From Polaromonas hydrogenivorans (GTDB lineage: Bacteria > Pseudomonadota > Gammaproteobacteria > Burkholderiales > Burkholderiaceae_C), in the NCBI RefSeq assembly GCF_040105105.1, contig NZ_CP157676.1, positions 317,946 through 381,945 on the forward strand: DNA of 64,000 nt, written 5' to 3'. The notes under the pieces are model-generated. The model saw only the letters and a list, made by a program, of their open reading frames with translations. It was not told the DNA's origin and searched no databases. How positions within the stretch are numbered: the first letter of the stretch is position 1; every line of letters begins with the position of its first letter. The position numbers were made by a program, and so were the translations under genes. Shown here piece after piece: positions 34,206 through 43,505 of this stretch.

Positions 34206-35052
34206 TATGACCGCGAACATGATCGTCGCAACCGAGCATCGTGGCGCCGCGCCCCGCATGCCGGCCTATTTCCTGGCTCATGGGGCCGGTCCATGTTTTT
34301 TTATGGAATGGACGCATGGGCCACGCGACACTTGGGATGGACTTGCAACCTGGCTGCGTTCTATCAGTGCCGATGCCGGCATGGTTCCGCAGGCCATCGT
34401 CGTGGTTTCTGCGCATTGGGAAGCGGCGCCACTACACATCAACGGCCTGCACCGAAGTGGGCTGCTCTACGACTACGGCGGGTTTCCGCCCCACACTTAC
34501 GAGCTGTGCTATCGGGCGCCCGGGTCGGCTGCAATCGCGCAGCGACTGCAGGTCCTGCTTGGCGAGCATGACATTGAAAGCGTCAGGGACGATGAGCGCG
34601 GGCTGGACCACGGCACATTTATCCCGCTGATGCTGGCTTACGCCGAGGCCACGGTCCCTGTCGTGCAGCTGTCGCTGCATCCGTCGCTAGACCCGGCGGA
34701 CCATCTTGCCGTGGGCCATGCGCTTGCGCCCTTGCGCGATGAGGGCGTACTGCTGCTGGGCAGTGGCATGAGTTACCACAACCGGCCGGGGCTGGGTGTC
34801 GGCTCCGCGCAGTTGGCGGAGCAATTCGACCTCTGGTTGACCCACGCGGTGTGCGCCCATACCGGCGCTGAGCGCGAGCTGCGCTTACGTCGCTGGTCGG
34901 ACGCGCCGGGGGCACGTCAAGCCCACCCCCGAGAAGAGCACCTGTTGCCGCTGATGGTGGTGGCCGGTGCCGCCGGCGACGAGCCCGCAAGGCCGACCTT
35001 CGCCGAACACATTGCCGGGATTCCGGTGTCCTGCTATCGATTTGGAGCATAA
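34198..35052 (+). CDS. LigB-type (class III) extradiol dioxygenase, DODA-like
   Basis: This 284-residue protein belongs to the 4,5-DOPA dioxygenase/LigB family. The metal-binding histidines are visible in LAHGAGPCFF, SAHWEAAPLHIN and LDHGTFIPLML, with a further conserved histidine in LSLHPSLDP and GSGMSYHN. Members open catechols or act on cyclic ketones and quinones. It is a second ring-cleavage enzyme, unrelated to the VOC dioxygenase at 24652. It overlaps the RND gene by 8 bases (alternative start 34207) and abuts the GlcG-like gene, so it is part of the operon. Confidence 0.85.
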   Translation: MPDMTANMIVATEHRGAAPRMPAYFLAHGAGPCFFMEWTHGPRDTWDGLATWLRSISADAGMVPQAIVVVSAHWEAAPLHINGLHRSGLLYDYGGFPPHTYELCYRAPGSAAIAQRLQVLLGEHDIESVRDDERGLDHGTFIPLMLAYAEATVPVVQLSLHPSLDPADHLAVGHALAPLRDEGVLLLGSGMSYHNRPGLGVGSAQLAEQFDLWLTHAVCAHTGAERELRLRRWSDAPGARQAHPREEHLLPLMVVAGAAGDEPARPTFAEHIAGIPVSCYRFGA

Positions 35053-35508
35053 ATGGTGCCAATCCCGCCCTCATCGGCGATCACTGCATCGCCTGCGATG
35101 CTTGCCCAGGCCATTGTGGCCGCCACTGTGCGCGAGGCGCAGAAGCGCTCGGTGCGTGTGTGTGTCGCCGTCGTTGACCCGGGTGGTCACCTGGTGGCCT
35201 TTCTGCGCATGGACGGCATGCCGTTTCACCTGATTGGCGTGGCGCAGGACAAGGCCATCACGGCAGCAAGCTTCGGCATGCCGACCTCGGAGCTCGCCTT
35301 CGGCCTGACCCGGCATTCAAAGGCCGCCGTGGAGTTCTTCCGTGGCCGAGAGCATCTCGTGTTATTGGGCGGCGGAATACCGCTGCACAGGGGGAGCGAA
35401 CTGATTGGCGGCGTCGGAGTCACCGGCAGCAGCGAAGCGGAAGACGAGGCCTGCGCGTTGGCCGCAGTCAAAACCTGCCTGAAAGACACCTTCCAGAGCG
35501 AGGCCTGA
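35053..35508 (+). CDS. GlcG/HbpS-family protein
   Basis: This 151-residue protein of the GlcG/HbpS (PF03928) family has AMLAQAIVAATVREAQKRSV, VCVAVVDPGGHLVAFLRMDG, AQDKAITAASFGMPTS and LLGGGIPLHRGSELIGGVGVTG. Function is unclear; HbpS binds haem and senses redox, and homologues are common in aromatic catabolic operons, some with isomerase or decarboxylase activity. It starts directly after the preceding stop. Confidence 0.88.
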   Translation: MVPIPPSSAITASPAMLAQAIVAATVREAQKRSVRVCVAVVDPGGHLVAFLRMDGMPFHLIGVAQDKAITAASFGMPTSELAFGLTRHSKAAVEFFRGREHLVLLGGGIPLHRGSELIGGVGVTGSSEAEDEACALAAVKTCLKDTFQSEA

Positions 35509-36465
<957 letters not shown>

Positions 36466-36556
36466 GCGCTGTAGCCGCCGCGCGGCGCTCTGTTAGTGGG
36501 CGCGTGCGGTGACATTTCCAAATTTTCTTGTCCGACATCACACAAGGGGACGACCC

Positions 36557-37525
36557 ATGCAATACCGGCAACTTGGCAGTTCCGACCTGAAGGTCTCCGT
36601 AATCGGACTGGGTGGCAACACCTTCGGGCCGCCGCGGCTGTCGGCCGACGAGTCTTTGCGCTGCATTCATCGCGCGGGCGAGTTGGGTATCAACTTCATC
36701 GATACCGCAATCAAATACGGCGAAGGGCAGAGCGAGGCGCATATCGGGCGCGCACTTGAGGGGAATCGTCATAAGTGGGTTGTCGCCACCAAGTTTAATC
36801 TGGCTCAACTCCGGGCGGACGAGTCGGTTCGCGCACGCATCCTACGGCATTGCGAGATTAGCCTGCAACGCCTGCGCAGCGATTACATCGATCTCTACCA
36901 GATCCATTTAAATGCGCCCGGGGTGGATGACGAGGAGACTCTTGCCGTGCTCGCCGAACTGGTGTTGGCGGGCAAGGTGCGCTGGATCGGTGAATGCAAT
37001 TACGCCGCCTGGCGGCACGCAGGTGCGATGCATACCGCGCGCCGCCATGGCTGGCCGGTCATGGTGTCTTGCCAGAATCATTACAACCTTCTGCGTCGCC
37101 ACGTTGAGCACGAAACGCTGCCATTTTGCCGCGAGCAGGGCGTGGCCTTCCTGCCGTACTTCCCGCTGGCCGGCGGTTTTCTGACAGACAAATACGTACA
37201 GGGCCAGCCGGCGCCGGTCGGCACGCGGGGTGCGGCCGGCAGTCCGATCGTGACGAACAGCCGTACCGCGCGCAACGAGGCAATTCAGTCGCAGCTGAAG
37301 GAATGGGCCCATGTCCAGGGCCACTCGCTGGGCGAACTGGCAATCGCCTGGCTGTTGTCGCACCCAGAGATCCCCTCCGTGATCGCAGGTGTCAGCGCGC
37401 TGGAACAGGTAGAGCAGAACGTGCGGGCTGCCGAATGGGTGCTCACTGAGGCCCAGCGCGCCGAGGTCGATGCCATCGCCACCTGGGACGGCAGCGGGCA
37501 GCTGGCCGAAATGCTGGTGCCCTGA
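36557..37525 (+). CDS. Aldo/keto reductase
   Basis: This 322-residue TIM-barrel aldo/keto reductase of the voltage-gated K-channel-beta-like group has LGSSDLKVSVIGLGGNTFG, NFIDTAIKYGEGQSEAHIGR (catalytic Asp and Tyr), VVATKFNLAQ (Lys), the YIDLYQIHLNAP segment, then ELAIAWLLSHPEIPSVIAG. It probably reduces or oxidises a carbonyl intermediate of the pathway; the substrate is unknown. ATG 36557 has an AAGGGGACG site. Confidence 0.88.
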   Translation: MQYRQLGSSDLKVSVIGLGGNTFGPPRLSADESLRCIHRAGELGINFIDTAIKYGEGQSEAHIGRALEGNRHKWVVATKFNLAQLRADESVRARILRHCEISLQRLRSDYIDLYQIHLNAPGVDDEETLAVLAELVLAGKVRWIGECNYAAWRHAGAMHTARRHGWPVMVSCQNHYNLLRRHVEHETLPFCREQGVAFLPYFPLAGGFLTDKYVQGQPAPVGTRGAAGSPIVTNSRTARNEAIQSQLKEWAHVQGHSLGELAIAWLLSHPEIPSVIAGVSALEQVEQNVRAAEWVLTEAQRAEVDAIATWDGSGQLAEMLVP

Positions 37526-37605
37526 GGTCACGACCCGAACGCACAGACATGACTGAGTCCCGGTATCCGTCCGAACTTCTGCCCAAGGTTGCTCGGCCCT
37601 AGCCT

Positions 37606-37734
37606 ATGCGGATAGCGTACGAAGTGTCGGCTGGGGAGGCGCAGCCGATGGTCTGGAGCGACGCCTTTCGCACCGTGCTGGTTGGGTTGTTGCTGGTGTT
37701 TGCCATCGTCTTGCTGGCCGCATGGCGCATATGA
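37606..37734 (+). CDS. Possible small single-helix membrane protein
   Basis: This 42-codon frame encodes MRIAYEVSAGEAQPMVWSD followed by a predicted membrane helix (TVLVGLLLVFAIVLLAAW). There is no clear ribosome site, and I know no family for it. It lies between the aldo/keto reductase and the GPH transporter genes. It may be chance or the tail of a lost transporter component. Confidence 0.3.
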   Translation: MRIAYEVSAGEAQPMVWSDAFRTVLVGLLLVFAIVLLAAWRI

Positions 37735-37742
37735 GCATGAGT

Positions 37743-37796
37743 GCGCACAACCGAGTGCGGCGCACTAACGCGCACAACCGAGTGCGGCGCACTAAC
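37743..37796. repeat. Two perfect 27-bp tandem repeats
   Basis: The unit starts GCGCACAACCGAGTGCGGCG and ends CACTAAC, and occurs twice head to tail (37743-37769 and 37770-37796). The repeat contains inverted GTGCG/CGCAC pieces. It lies 110 bp before the GPH transporter and could bind a regulator or be neutral. Confidence 0.85.
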
Positions 37797-37906
37797 GTTA
37801 ATTTACATCCTGTCGCCAGGGAGGCGCAAGGCGCACCTGTCGCCACCCATAGAGCAGCCGGGCTGCCCATTAAATGGCCCGTCACATCGGGCCTCACGGA
37901 GACAAC

Positions 37907-39337
37907 ATGAGTGCTATTCCAGACCATATCGAAGCATGTGCCGTTGCGGTGCCGGAGTCACGACCGGGCAGTCACAGCACTCGCACGGCACTGGCCTACG
38001 GCCTGCCCAGTGCCGCCATCGGATTCACCTACATGCTCAACCAGCTGTATTTGATGAAGTACACGACCGATGTGCTGATGATTGCGCCAGCCGTGATGGG
38101 CATTATCCTGGCCGTCTCGCGCATCTGGGATGCCGTGTTCGACCCGATCGTGGGCTATCTCTCGGACATCACGCGCCATCGACTGGGTCGGCGCAAGCTG
38201 TGGATCCTGGCCGGTAGCGTTCCGCTCACGCTGAGCTTCATCGCCACATTCATCCCGCTGCCGGGTCTTGGCAGTGCTGGGCTGGTCGCATGGATGAGTG
38301 TGGCCGTGATCGTCTACTTCACGGCCTTGGCCGCAGTGATGATCCCGCATATGGCGCTTGGCTCCGAGCTATCGACGGATTACCACATGCGTAGCAAGAT
38401 ATACGGCTCGCGGCATGTATTTTTTGTCCTCGGCTCAATCCTGTCGCTGGTGGCGATGTTCGCCTTCATCAAGGCTGGCAAGGACGGGCCCGAAGCACTG
38501 CGAGCGGTACAGGATCCGATCATCATTGTCAGTGCCATCGTATGTATTGTTCTGATCGGATGTCTCCTGCTCGGTGCGCCTGAGCCCAAGGAGAATCAGG
38601 GCCGGGTGGAAAAGGGATTTCTGAAGAAGTTTGCGCATGTGTGGGCTAATCGCCACGCGCGCATTATCCTGATGACCACCTTCATCGAGAACCTGGGCAC
38701 CGCAGCGATCTCGGTGATGACGGTCTATTTTGCGCAGTACGTGGTCGGCGATCCGCTCGTTGCACCACTGTTCGTCCTGGCCTTCATGGTGCCTTCGATG
38801 CTGTCGGTAGGCTTCTGGGTCGCGCTTTCCAGGCGCTATGGCAAGTCGCGCCTGTGGCTGTGGTCGATGATGGGTACGGGCCTTTGCTTCCTCGGCTTCT
38901 TCGTCACCCCCTTCATCGATTCCTACACCTGGCGCCTGATCGTCGTATTTGGTGCAACCCTTGGGGCCGGCTTCGCCAATGGCTGCGGCGGCACCATGGG
39001 GCCGTCCATCCTCGGGGACGTCGTGGATGCTGACGAGCACGCTACGGGCGAACGCAAGGAGGGGGCCTACTTCGCGATCTGGCAGACCGTTGTCAAGGGC
39101 GCGACGGGCGTGATGATGATGCTGGCCGGGTTCGCACTGCAGTTCTCCGGTTTCCTGCCGAACCAGGAGCAAACCATGCAGGTGAAACTCACGATCACCT
39201 CACTGAACGGCTTGCTGCCCTTCATCTGCTTCATGATTGGCGCCTGGGTGTTGAAGCACTTCAAACTCACACCCGAAGAGCATGCCCGCATCCGAAGCGA
39301 TCTTGACGCACGCCGTCAATGCAATCCGGCCGCATGA
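37907..39337 (+). CDS. GPH-family (MelB-like) MFS transporter
   Basis: This 476-residue, 12-helix cation symporter of the glycoside-pentoside-hexuronide group has the signatures YGLPSAAIGFTYMLNQLYLM, SRIWDAVFDPIVGYLSDITR and HRLGRRKLWILAGSVPL, then NGCGGTMGPSILGDVVDADE. Not all members carry sugars; in catabolic clusters they are candidates for uptake of terpenoid, steroid or aromatic substrates. ATG 37907 follows GGAGACAAC. The following gene is a Bug receptor. Confidence 0.88.
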   Translation: MSAIPDHIEACAVAVPESRPGSHSTRTALAYGLPSAAIGFTYMLNQLYLMKYTTDVLMIAPAVMGIILAVSRIWDAVFDPIVGYLSDITRHRLGRRKLWILAGSVPLTLSFIATFIPLPGLGSAGLVAWMSVAVIVYFTALAAVMIPHMALGSELSTDYHMRSKIYGSRHVFFVLGSILSLVAMFAFIKAGKDGPEALRAVQDPIIIVSAIVCIVLIGCLLLGAPEPKENQGRVEKGFLKKFAHVWANRHARIILMTTFIENLGTAAISVMTVYFAQYVVGDPLVAPLFVLAFMVPSMLSVGFWVALSRRYGKSRLWLWSMMGTGLCFLGFFVTPFIDSYTWRLIVVFGATLGAGFANGCGGTMGPSILGDVVDADEHATGERKEGAYFAIWQTVVKGATGVMMMLAGFALQFSGFLPNQEQTMQVKLTITSLNGLLPFICFMIGAWVLKHFKLTPEEHARIRSDLDARRQCNPAA

Positions 39338-39364
39338 GGCATTGATCCACACCAGGAGACAAAA

Positions 39365-40351
39365 ATGACCATTTCCCGTCGTCGCATTCTGCAATCGACT
39401 TTTTGTGCAACGCCGCTGCTTCAGTTCGGGCCCTGCGCTTTGGCGCAGCCGGGCGAGATAGCGCGCATCATCACCGGCTTTCCGCCCGGCGGTACCACCG
39501 ATGCCATCAGCCGCCGTCTCGCGGAAAAGCTGCAACCAGGCTACGCCCGTAACGTCATCGTGGAGAACCGTTCTGGGGCCGGCGGCCAATTGGCAGTGCA
39601 GTCAATGAAATCTGCACCTGTAGATGGAGCGACGATTCTGTTTACCCCGATGTCCATTCTGGGTGTGTATCCGCACACGTACAAGCGGCTGCCCTATGAT
39701 CCGGTGGCCGACCTCATACCGGTGTCGAATGTCGCGACCTACGACTATGGTTTGGCGGTTGGACCCGCAGTTCCGGCCAATGTCACAACCGTGCCGCAGT
39801 TTATGGACTGGTGCAAGGCAAATCCGACCAAGGCCAACTTCGGCAGCGGTGCCACGGGCTCCACGCTGCACTTTCTTGGCATCATTCTCGGACGGGCAGC
39901 AGGCATCGAATTGACACATGTCGGCTATCGAGGCTCCGCCAGTATGCTGAGCGATTTGGCCGGGGGCTCGTTGCCGGCCTGTTGCAGCCCGGTGGGTGAT
40001 CTGCTGGCTTATCAGGCTGCGGGCAGGTTGCGGGTCATTGGAACCTCGGGGTCCAAACGCAGCCGGTTTCTACCCAAAGTCGCAACCTTTGCCGAGTATG
40101 GTTACACCGACATGGTCTTCAATGAGTGGTATGGGCTCTTCCTTGCTGCACGCACGCCTCAGGAGTATGTGCAGCGACTGAACACCGCCGTGGCAGGTGC
40201 CCTCGCGGCTCCGGATGTCATCAATGCATTGGCATTGTTGGGCATGGACGCCACCCCGTCCAGTTCGATCGAACTGGACGCCATGCTAAAAATCGACACT
40301 GAACGTTGGGGAAAACTGGTCAAGAGCACTGGATTCACAAGCGAGACCTGA
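39365..40351 (+). CDS. Bug/TctC-family substrate-binding protein with twin-arginine signal
   Basis: This 328-residue Bug protein starts MTISRRRILQSTFCATPLLQ, a twin-arginine-like export signal. Typical segments are IITGFPPGGTTDAISRRLAE, NVIVENRSGAGGQLAVQSM and THVGYRGSASMLSDLAGG. It is an orphan receptor (no TctAB nearby) at the end of the meta-pathway gene set, 27 bases after the GPH transporter gene. The ligand may be an acid intermediate or the substrate. Confidence 0.9.
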   Translation: MTISRRRILQSTFCATPLLQFGPCALAQPGEIARIITGFPPGGTTDAISRRLAEKLQPGYARNVIVENRSGAGGQLAVQSMKSAPVDGATILFTPMSILGVYPHTYKRLPYDPVADLIPVSNVATYDYGLAVGPAVPANVTTVPQFMDWCKANPTKANFGSGATGSTLHFLGIILGRAAGIELTHVGYRGSASMLSDLAGGSLPACCSPVGDLLAYQAAGRLRVIGTSGSKRSRFLPKVATFAEYGYTDMVFNEWYGLFLAARTPQEYVQRLNTAVAGALAAPDVINALALLGMDATPSSSIELDAMLKIDTERWGKLVKSTGFTSET

Positions 40352-40649
40352 ATACATCGCGAGCCTGCTGTGTCCTAACACAGCTCATTTCACGGAAAGA
40401 GCCTGCCAGCTGCCATGCGGGAAGCTTTTTGCGCACCGTCTCCATGCAATCGATCTCATTGTTCGAGTTGTACTTCTGCGGTACAGATTACAGCACTCCG
40501 CAAAGGACAGCTCTGCTGGAAGGCTGCAAAGAGGAGTCTTTTGGCGAGCAGTTTTATGCATTGGCAGGAAAAATCCGTCCCGTTTGAGGAACTGACATCC
40601 GTTCCTGCGCCAAACACGTTTATCAACCGGCAACGCGACAGAACCCGTT
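40352..40649. other. Intergenic region with a receptor-gene relic
   Basis: No intact gene is supported. The only recognisable content is the remnant at 40455-40500 of the 3' end of a Bug gene. The region separates the meta-pathway genes from the toxin-antitoxin pair. Confidence 0.5.
40455..40500 (-). pseudogene. Relic of a Bug receptor C-terminus
   Basis: The minus strand reads SAVICTAEVQLEQ then stop, nearly the same as the end of the Bug protein at 15638 (SAVIRTAGVQLEQ stop). The DNA is also similar (shared ATTGTTCGAGTTGTAC and TACAGCACTCC-type stretches). Similarity is lost upstream, so only the tail remains. It marks an old deletion or recombination point. Confidence 0.6.
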
Positions 40650-40970
40650 TCAGGCGTGTTCGGGCCGAGCATCAATGTGCAGCCGCATGCCCAGCGCGCG
40701 CAGCACCTTCAGGACCGTGGACAGGCTTGGGTTTCCCTGTTCGCCCAGGGCTTTATAAAGCCCTTCGCGGGTGAGGCCCGTGTCGCGGGCGAGTTGCATC
40801 ATGCCGCGCGCGCGGGCGATGTCACCCAGTGCTTTGGCGAACAGGGCGGCATCGTCAGGCGCCTGCTCGATGCAGGCCTGCAGGTACAGGGCGCAGTCTT
40901 CATCGGAGCGCAGGTAGGCGGCGGCATCGAAGGGCTGGATGCCCAGTTTTTCAGCGGCTGTGGGGTTCAT
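40650..40970 (-). CDS. Addiction-module antidote protein (XRE-like, HigA family)
   Basis: This 106-residue antitoxin has an N-terminal toxin-binding part (FDAAAYLRSDEDCALYLQAC) and a helix-turn-helix (GMMQLARDTGLTREGLYKAL, then GNPSLSTVLKVLRALGMRL). The family is the 'putative addiction module antidote' type that pairs with RelE/HigB-like killers. It follows its toxin gene by three bases on the same strand, toxin first, as in HigBA systems. It could stabilise a plasmid. Confidence 0.9.
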   Translation of the reverse strand: MNPTAAEKLGIQPFDAAAYLRSDEDCALYLQACIEQAPDDAALFAKALGDIARARGMMQLARDTGLTREGLYKALGEQGNPSLSTVLKVLRALGMRLHIDARPEHA

Positions 40971-40973
40971 CGT

Positions 40974-41270
40974 TCATTCCTTCAAGAGTTGGACCATGCC
41001 CTGGGCCTTCGCAATATCCCTGGCTTGAGTGGACTTGTCGCCGCCGCCCAGGGCGACGACGACCGTGGCGCCCTCTTTCCAGCAATAGACGCGGTAGCCG
41101 GGCCCGGAGTCAATGCGCAGCTCGGTCACTTCCTGGCCGACGGGCTTGCAGTCGCCCCAGTGGCCCAGCGACAGGCGGGCAAGACGCGCCAGAACCTGCT
41201 TTTGGCCGACCTTGTCACGAAGCGAGCCGATCCAGGCATCGAATTCAGAAGTGCGCAGGATTTGAAGCAT
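40974..41270 (-). CDS. Addiction-module killer protein (RelE/HigB-like toxin)
   Basis: This 98-residue RelE/ParE-superfamily toxin of the 'addiction module killer' group has TSEFDAWIGSLRDKVGQKQVL, the RLARLSLGHWGDCKPVGQEV segment and VTELRIDSGPGYRVYCWKEG, with the conserved GPGYRVY motif, and a lysine-rich end. Relatives cleave mRNA at the ribosome. It is encoded upstream of the antidote gene. Confidence 0.9.
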   Translation of the reverse strand: MLQILRTSEFDAWIGSLRDKVGQKQVLARLARLSLGHWGDCKPVGQEVTELRIDSGPGYRVYCWKEGATVVVALGGGDKSTQARDIAKAQGMVQLLKE

Positions 41271-41941
41271 CGGTGAATTGTGAACTATGGTTCACAAAAA
41301 TACAAGCATCAGCCCCGCCAGCAACCAATAGCCCTAAGATAACGCACAAAGTAATAGGGTTGCGCAGATGCTGAACAGGCCGTCGGCAAGCATCAACCCG
41401 ACCATGCGGCACCGCTCCAGTCACATCGATCCTCCTTTGCCACTGGTCAATTCGGCGCAAAATAAACGCGTTGGATCTTGCCCGCTAACGGCCGTGCACC
41501 CCAGCGCCGGGTTGGCTACCAGACAGAAGGCGGCCGGACTCGTCCATGGTCAGCCGAGCGCATTACCAAGACCGTGCAAGGCAAAAAATTGCCCTGTTTT
41601 GGTGACGCTTTCAATAAGCACAGTTGGGCATGCGCCACACGCAGTTGCTTCGGGCCACGACGACAATATAAACGTCGTCTTCTCACCCACAAGACGATGC
41701 CTTTAAGGCTGAGCATATTTCCAAAAAGCTGGTTCAGCTTGCCTTGACGCGATATTCGATAGACAGATCACTGGGTCAAGTCATCCAGTCTGACCCTGAT
41801 CGGTAAACACAGGTGCCCGGCTGAATCCAGCCTCATGTCTTTCACGCCCTTGAAGCTTGGACTATTGCGCCGGCTCCTGTACCGGCCAAACGCCTACGGC
41901 TTCCGAAGCATTTCTGCTCATGTAAGACAAGATCAACCAGA
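41271..41941. other. 670-base intergenic stretch, nothing recognised
   Basis: Small open frames exist on both strands but none has a convincing start, composition or family match. It lies between the toxin promoter side and the convergent 3' end of the MarR regulator gene. It may be debris from older insertions. Confidence 0.4.
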
Positions 41942-42451
41942 TCAGGGTTCATTCATCAGAGTGGGCTCCTTGTCGTCATCGAGCCGCTTCATGTTGTCCA
42001 GCAGCTTGAGCAGGTAGTGCAGCGTATGGGTGAGGTCGTTGGTGGAAAACCCGTCCAGCGCCTGCTCGTAATAGTCATGAATCTTGGGCTGCGCCTTCAC
42101 GAGCCAGACCTCGCGGCCTGAGGCCGTCATCGTCACCAGGCGCCACCGGCGGTCCCGTCCGTCGGGGGCCGAGCCAATATGCCCGTCGCGCTCCATCCGG
42201 CTGATCAACCCCGCCAGGTTCTGGCGGCTCACCATCAGGTAGCGGGCCAAATCGCCCACGCTCATCCCCCCCTCGGCTTCCGGCCGCGACAAAGCCCCCA
42301 GCACCGCCCACTGCTGCGTCGTCAGGCCTTCAGCCTCCACCGCACGCGTCCCTGTTTTGTGCAACATATTGGTACATTGATACAAACGAAAGAACAACCT
42401 GTTGGCCAGCTCCGTTCGCACCGAAACAGCATTTTCATTAGGGTAAACCAT
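41942..42451 (-). CDS. badR: MarR-family regulator, BadR-like
   Basis: This 169-residue winged-helix MarR protein has an N-terminal helix (RTELANRLFFRLYQCTNML), a DNA-binding core (GLTTQQWAVLGALSRPEAEG, LARYLMVSRQNLAGLISRME, wing APDGRDRRWRLVTMTASG) and C-terminal dimerisation helices. Its divergent position to badH-badI-aliB-aliA matches Rhodopseudomonas, where BadR represses cyclohexanecarboxylate genes until the CoA intermediate binds. The first ATG (42451) is used; a TTG at 42466 is the alternative. The symbol is assigned largely from context. Confidence 0.8.
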   Translation of the reverse strand: MVYPNENAVSVRTELANRLFFRLYQCTNMLHKTGTRAVEAEGLTTQQWAVLGALSRPEAEGGMSVGDLARYLMVSRQNLAGLISRMERDGHIGSAPDGRDRRWRLVTMTASGREVWLVKAQPKIHDYYEQALDGFSTNDLTHTLHYLLKLLDNMKRLDDDKEPTLMNEP

Positions 42452-42474
42452 ATAAATTCCATACAAAAATACGC

Positions 42475-42519
42475 TTGCACTAAAAAATTCTTCGACCTAA
42501 GATATGACAATGTATTGTC
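42475..42519 (+). promoter_or_regulatory. Sigma-70 promoter with overlapping operator for badH
   Basis: The -35 is TTGCAC (42475-42480) and the -10 is TAAGAT (42498-42503), 17 bases apart. Right after it is the inverted repeat GACAAT-GT-ATTGTC (42506-42519), covering the expected transcription start. A MarR dimer bound there would block the polymerase. Binding by the adjacent BadR-like protein is inferred. Confidence 0.6.
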
Positions 42520-42577
42520 CTAAATACCCAGGCCAATGCAGCAAGCATACCAACCTCAACGACAGATGGAGAGAAGC

Positions 42578-43345
42578 ATGAAGAATCTGGAAAACAAGAC
42601 GGTCATCGTGACTGGCGGCGGCGGCGGCATTGGCGGCGCGACCTGCCGCCGTTTTGCCGCGGAAGGCGCCAAGGTCGCCGTGTTCGACATGAACGTCGAA
42701 GCGGCCCAGCGCGTGGTGGACGAGATCAAGGCCGCTGGCGGTATCGCCCAGGCCTTCAAGTGCAACATCACCGACCGCGCCGAAGTCGATGCCGCCGTGG
42801 CGGCCGCCGAAGCAGCGCTGGGCCCCATCGCCGTGCTGGTGAACAACGCCGGCTGGGACGTCTTCAAGCCCTTCCTCAAGACCGTCCCTAGCGAGTGGGA
42901 CCAGCTGATCGCCATCAACCTGACCGGCGCGCTGCACATGCACCATGCGGTGCTGCCCGGCATGGCCGAGCGCAAGTACGGCCGCATCGTGAACGTGGCG
43001 TCTGACGCCGCGCGGGGCGGCTCGTCCGGCGAGGCCGTGTACGCCGCCTGCAAGGGCGGCCTGGTGGCCTTATCCAAGACCCTGGCGCGCGAACACGCCC
43101 GCCAGGGCATCACCGTCAATGTGGTATGTCCTGGCCCGACCGACACCGCCCTCTTGTCTGGCATGGCCGAAGGCGCCCGTGATCCGTCCAAGCTGATCGA
43201 GGCTTTCAGAAGCGCCATTCCCCTGGGCCGCCTGGGACAGCCCGACGACTTGGCCGGTGCCATCGTTTTCTTCGGCAGCGACGACGCCGCCTTCATCACC
43301 GGCCAGGTCATCAGCGTGTCGGGCGGCCTGACGATGCACGGCTGA
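42578..43345 (+). CDS. badH: 2-hydroxycyclohexanecarboxyl-CoA dehydrogenase
   Basis: This 255-residue classical SDR starts MKNLENKTVIVTGGGGGIGG and has an NAD-type acidic strand end (VAVFDMNVE), NNAGWD, SDAARGG and the YAACKGG catalytic motif. In the BadH step it oxidises the ring alcohol of 2-hydroxycyclohexanecarboxyl-CoA to the ketone. The assignment rests on the family and on the following badI and ali genes. The start at 42578 is behind GGAGAG; an upstream in-frame ATG at 42536 is less likely. Confidence 0.85.
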   Translation: MKNLENKTVIVTGGGGGIGGATCRRFAAEGAKVAVFDMNVEAAQRVVDEIKAAGGIAQAFKCNITDRAEVDAAVAAAEAALGPIAVLVNNAGWDVFKPFLKTVPSEWDQLIAINLTGALHMHHAVLPGMAERKYGRIVNVASDAARGGSSGEAVYAACKGGLVALSKTLAREHARQGITVNVVCPGPTDTALLSGMAEGARDPSKLIEAFRSAIPLGRLGQPDDLAGAIVFFGSDDAAFITGQVISVSGGLTMHG

Positions 43346-43349
43346 AGAA

Positions 43350-43460
43350 ATGGCCCCCACGCTTGCCACTTCGTGTGCTGCGCTGCCCCCCGAGGGGGCC
43401 GCTGCGCCTGCGGCCCGGCAAAGCCGGTTCCGCGGCCCCGGCTGGTTTGGTGGGCTTGCG
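43350..43460. repeat. GC-rich hairpin repeat of Comamonadaceae type
   Basis: The spacer between badH and badI contains CCCCCCGAGGGGGC, GCGCCTGCGGCCCGGC and GGTTCCGCGGCCCCGGC, a run of short hairpins. I have seen this dispersed sequence in intergenic regions of Comamonadaceae. It may attenuate transcription between the two genes or act as a REP-like element. Confidence 0.5.
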
Positions 43461-43505
43461 CCCTGACTCTCGTTTTTAACTTCCCTCACCTAACAGGAAA
43501 TCATC

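Noticed and set aside
37741..37800. CRISPR array
   Set aside because: Only two adjacent identical units with no spacers; it is a tandem duplication.
41245..41460. Small minus-strand frame starting MRRIDQWQ next to the toxin gene
   Set aside because: It overlaps the toxin start region, has no motif and no ribosome site.
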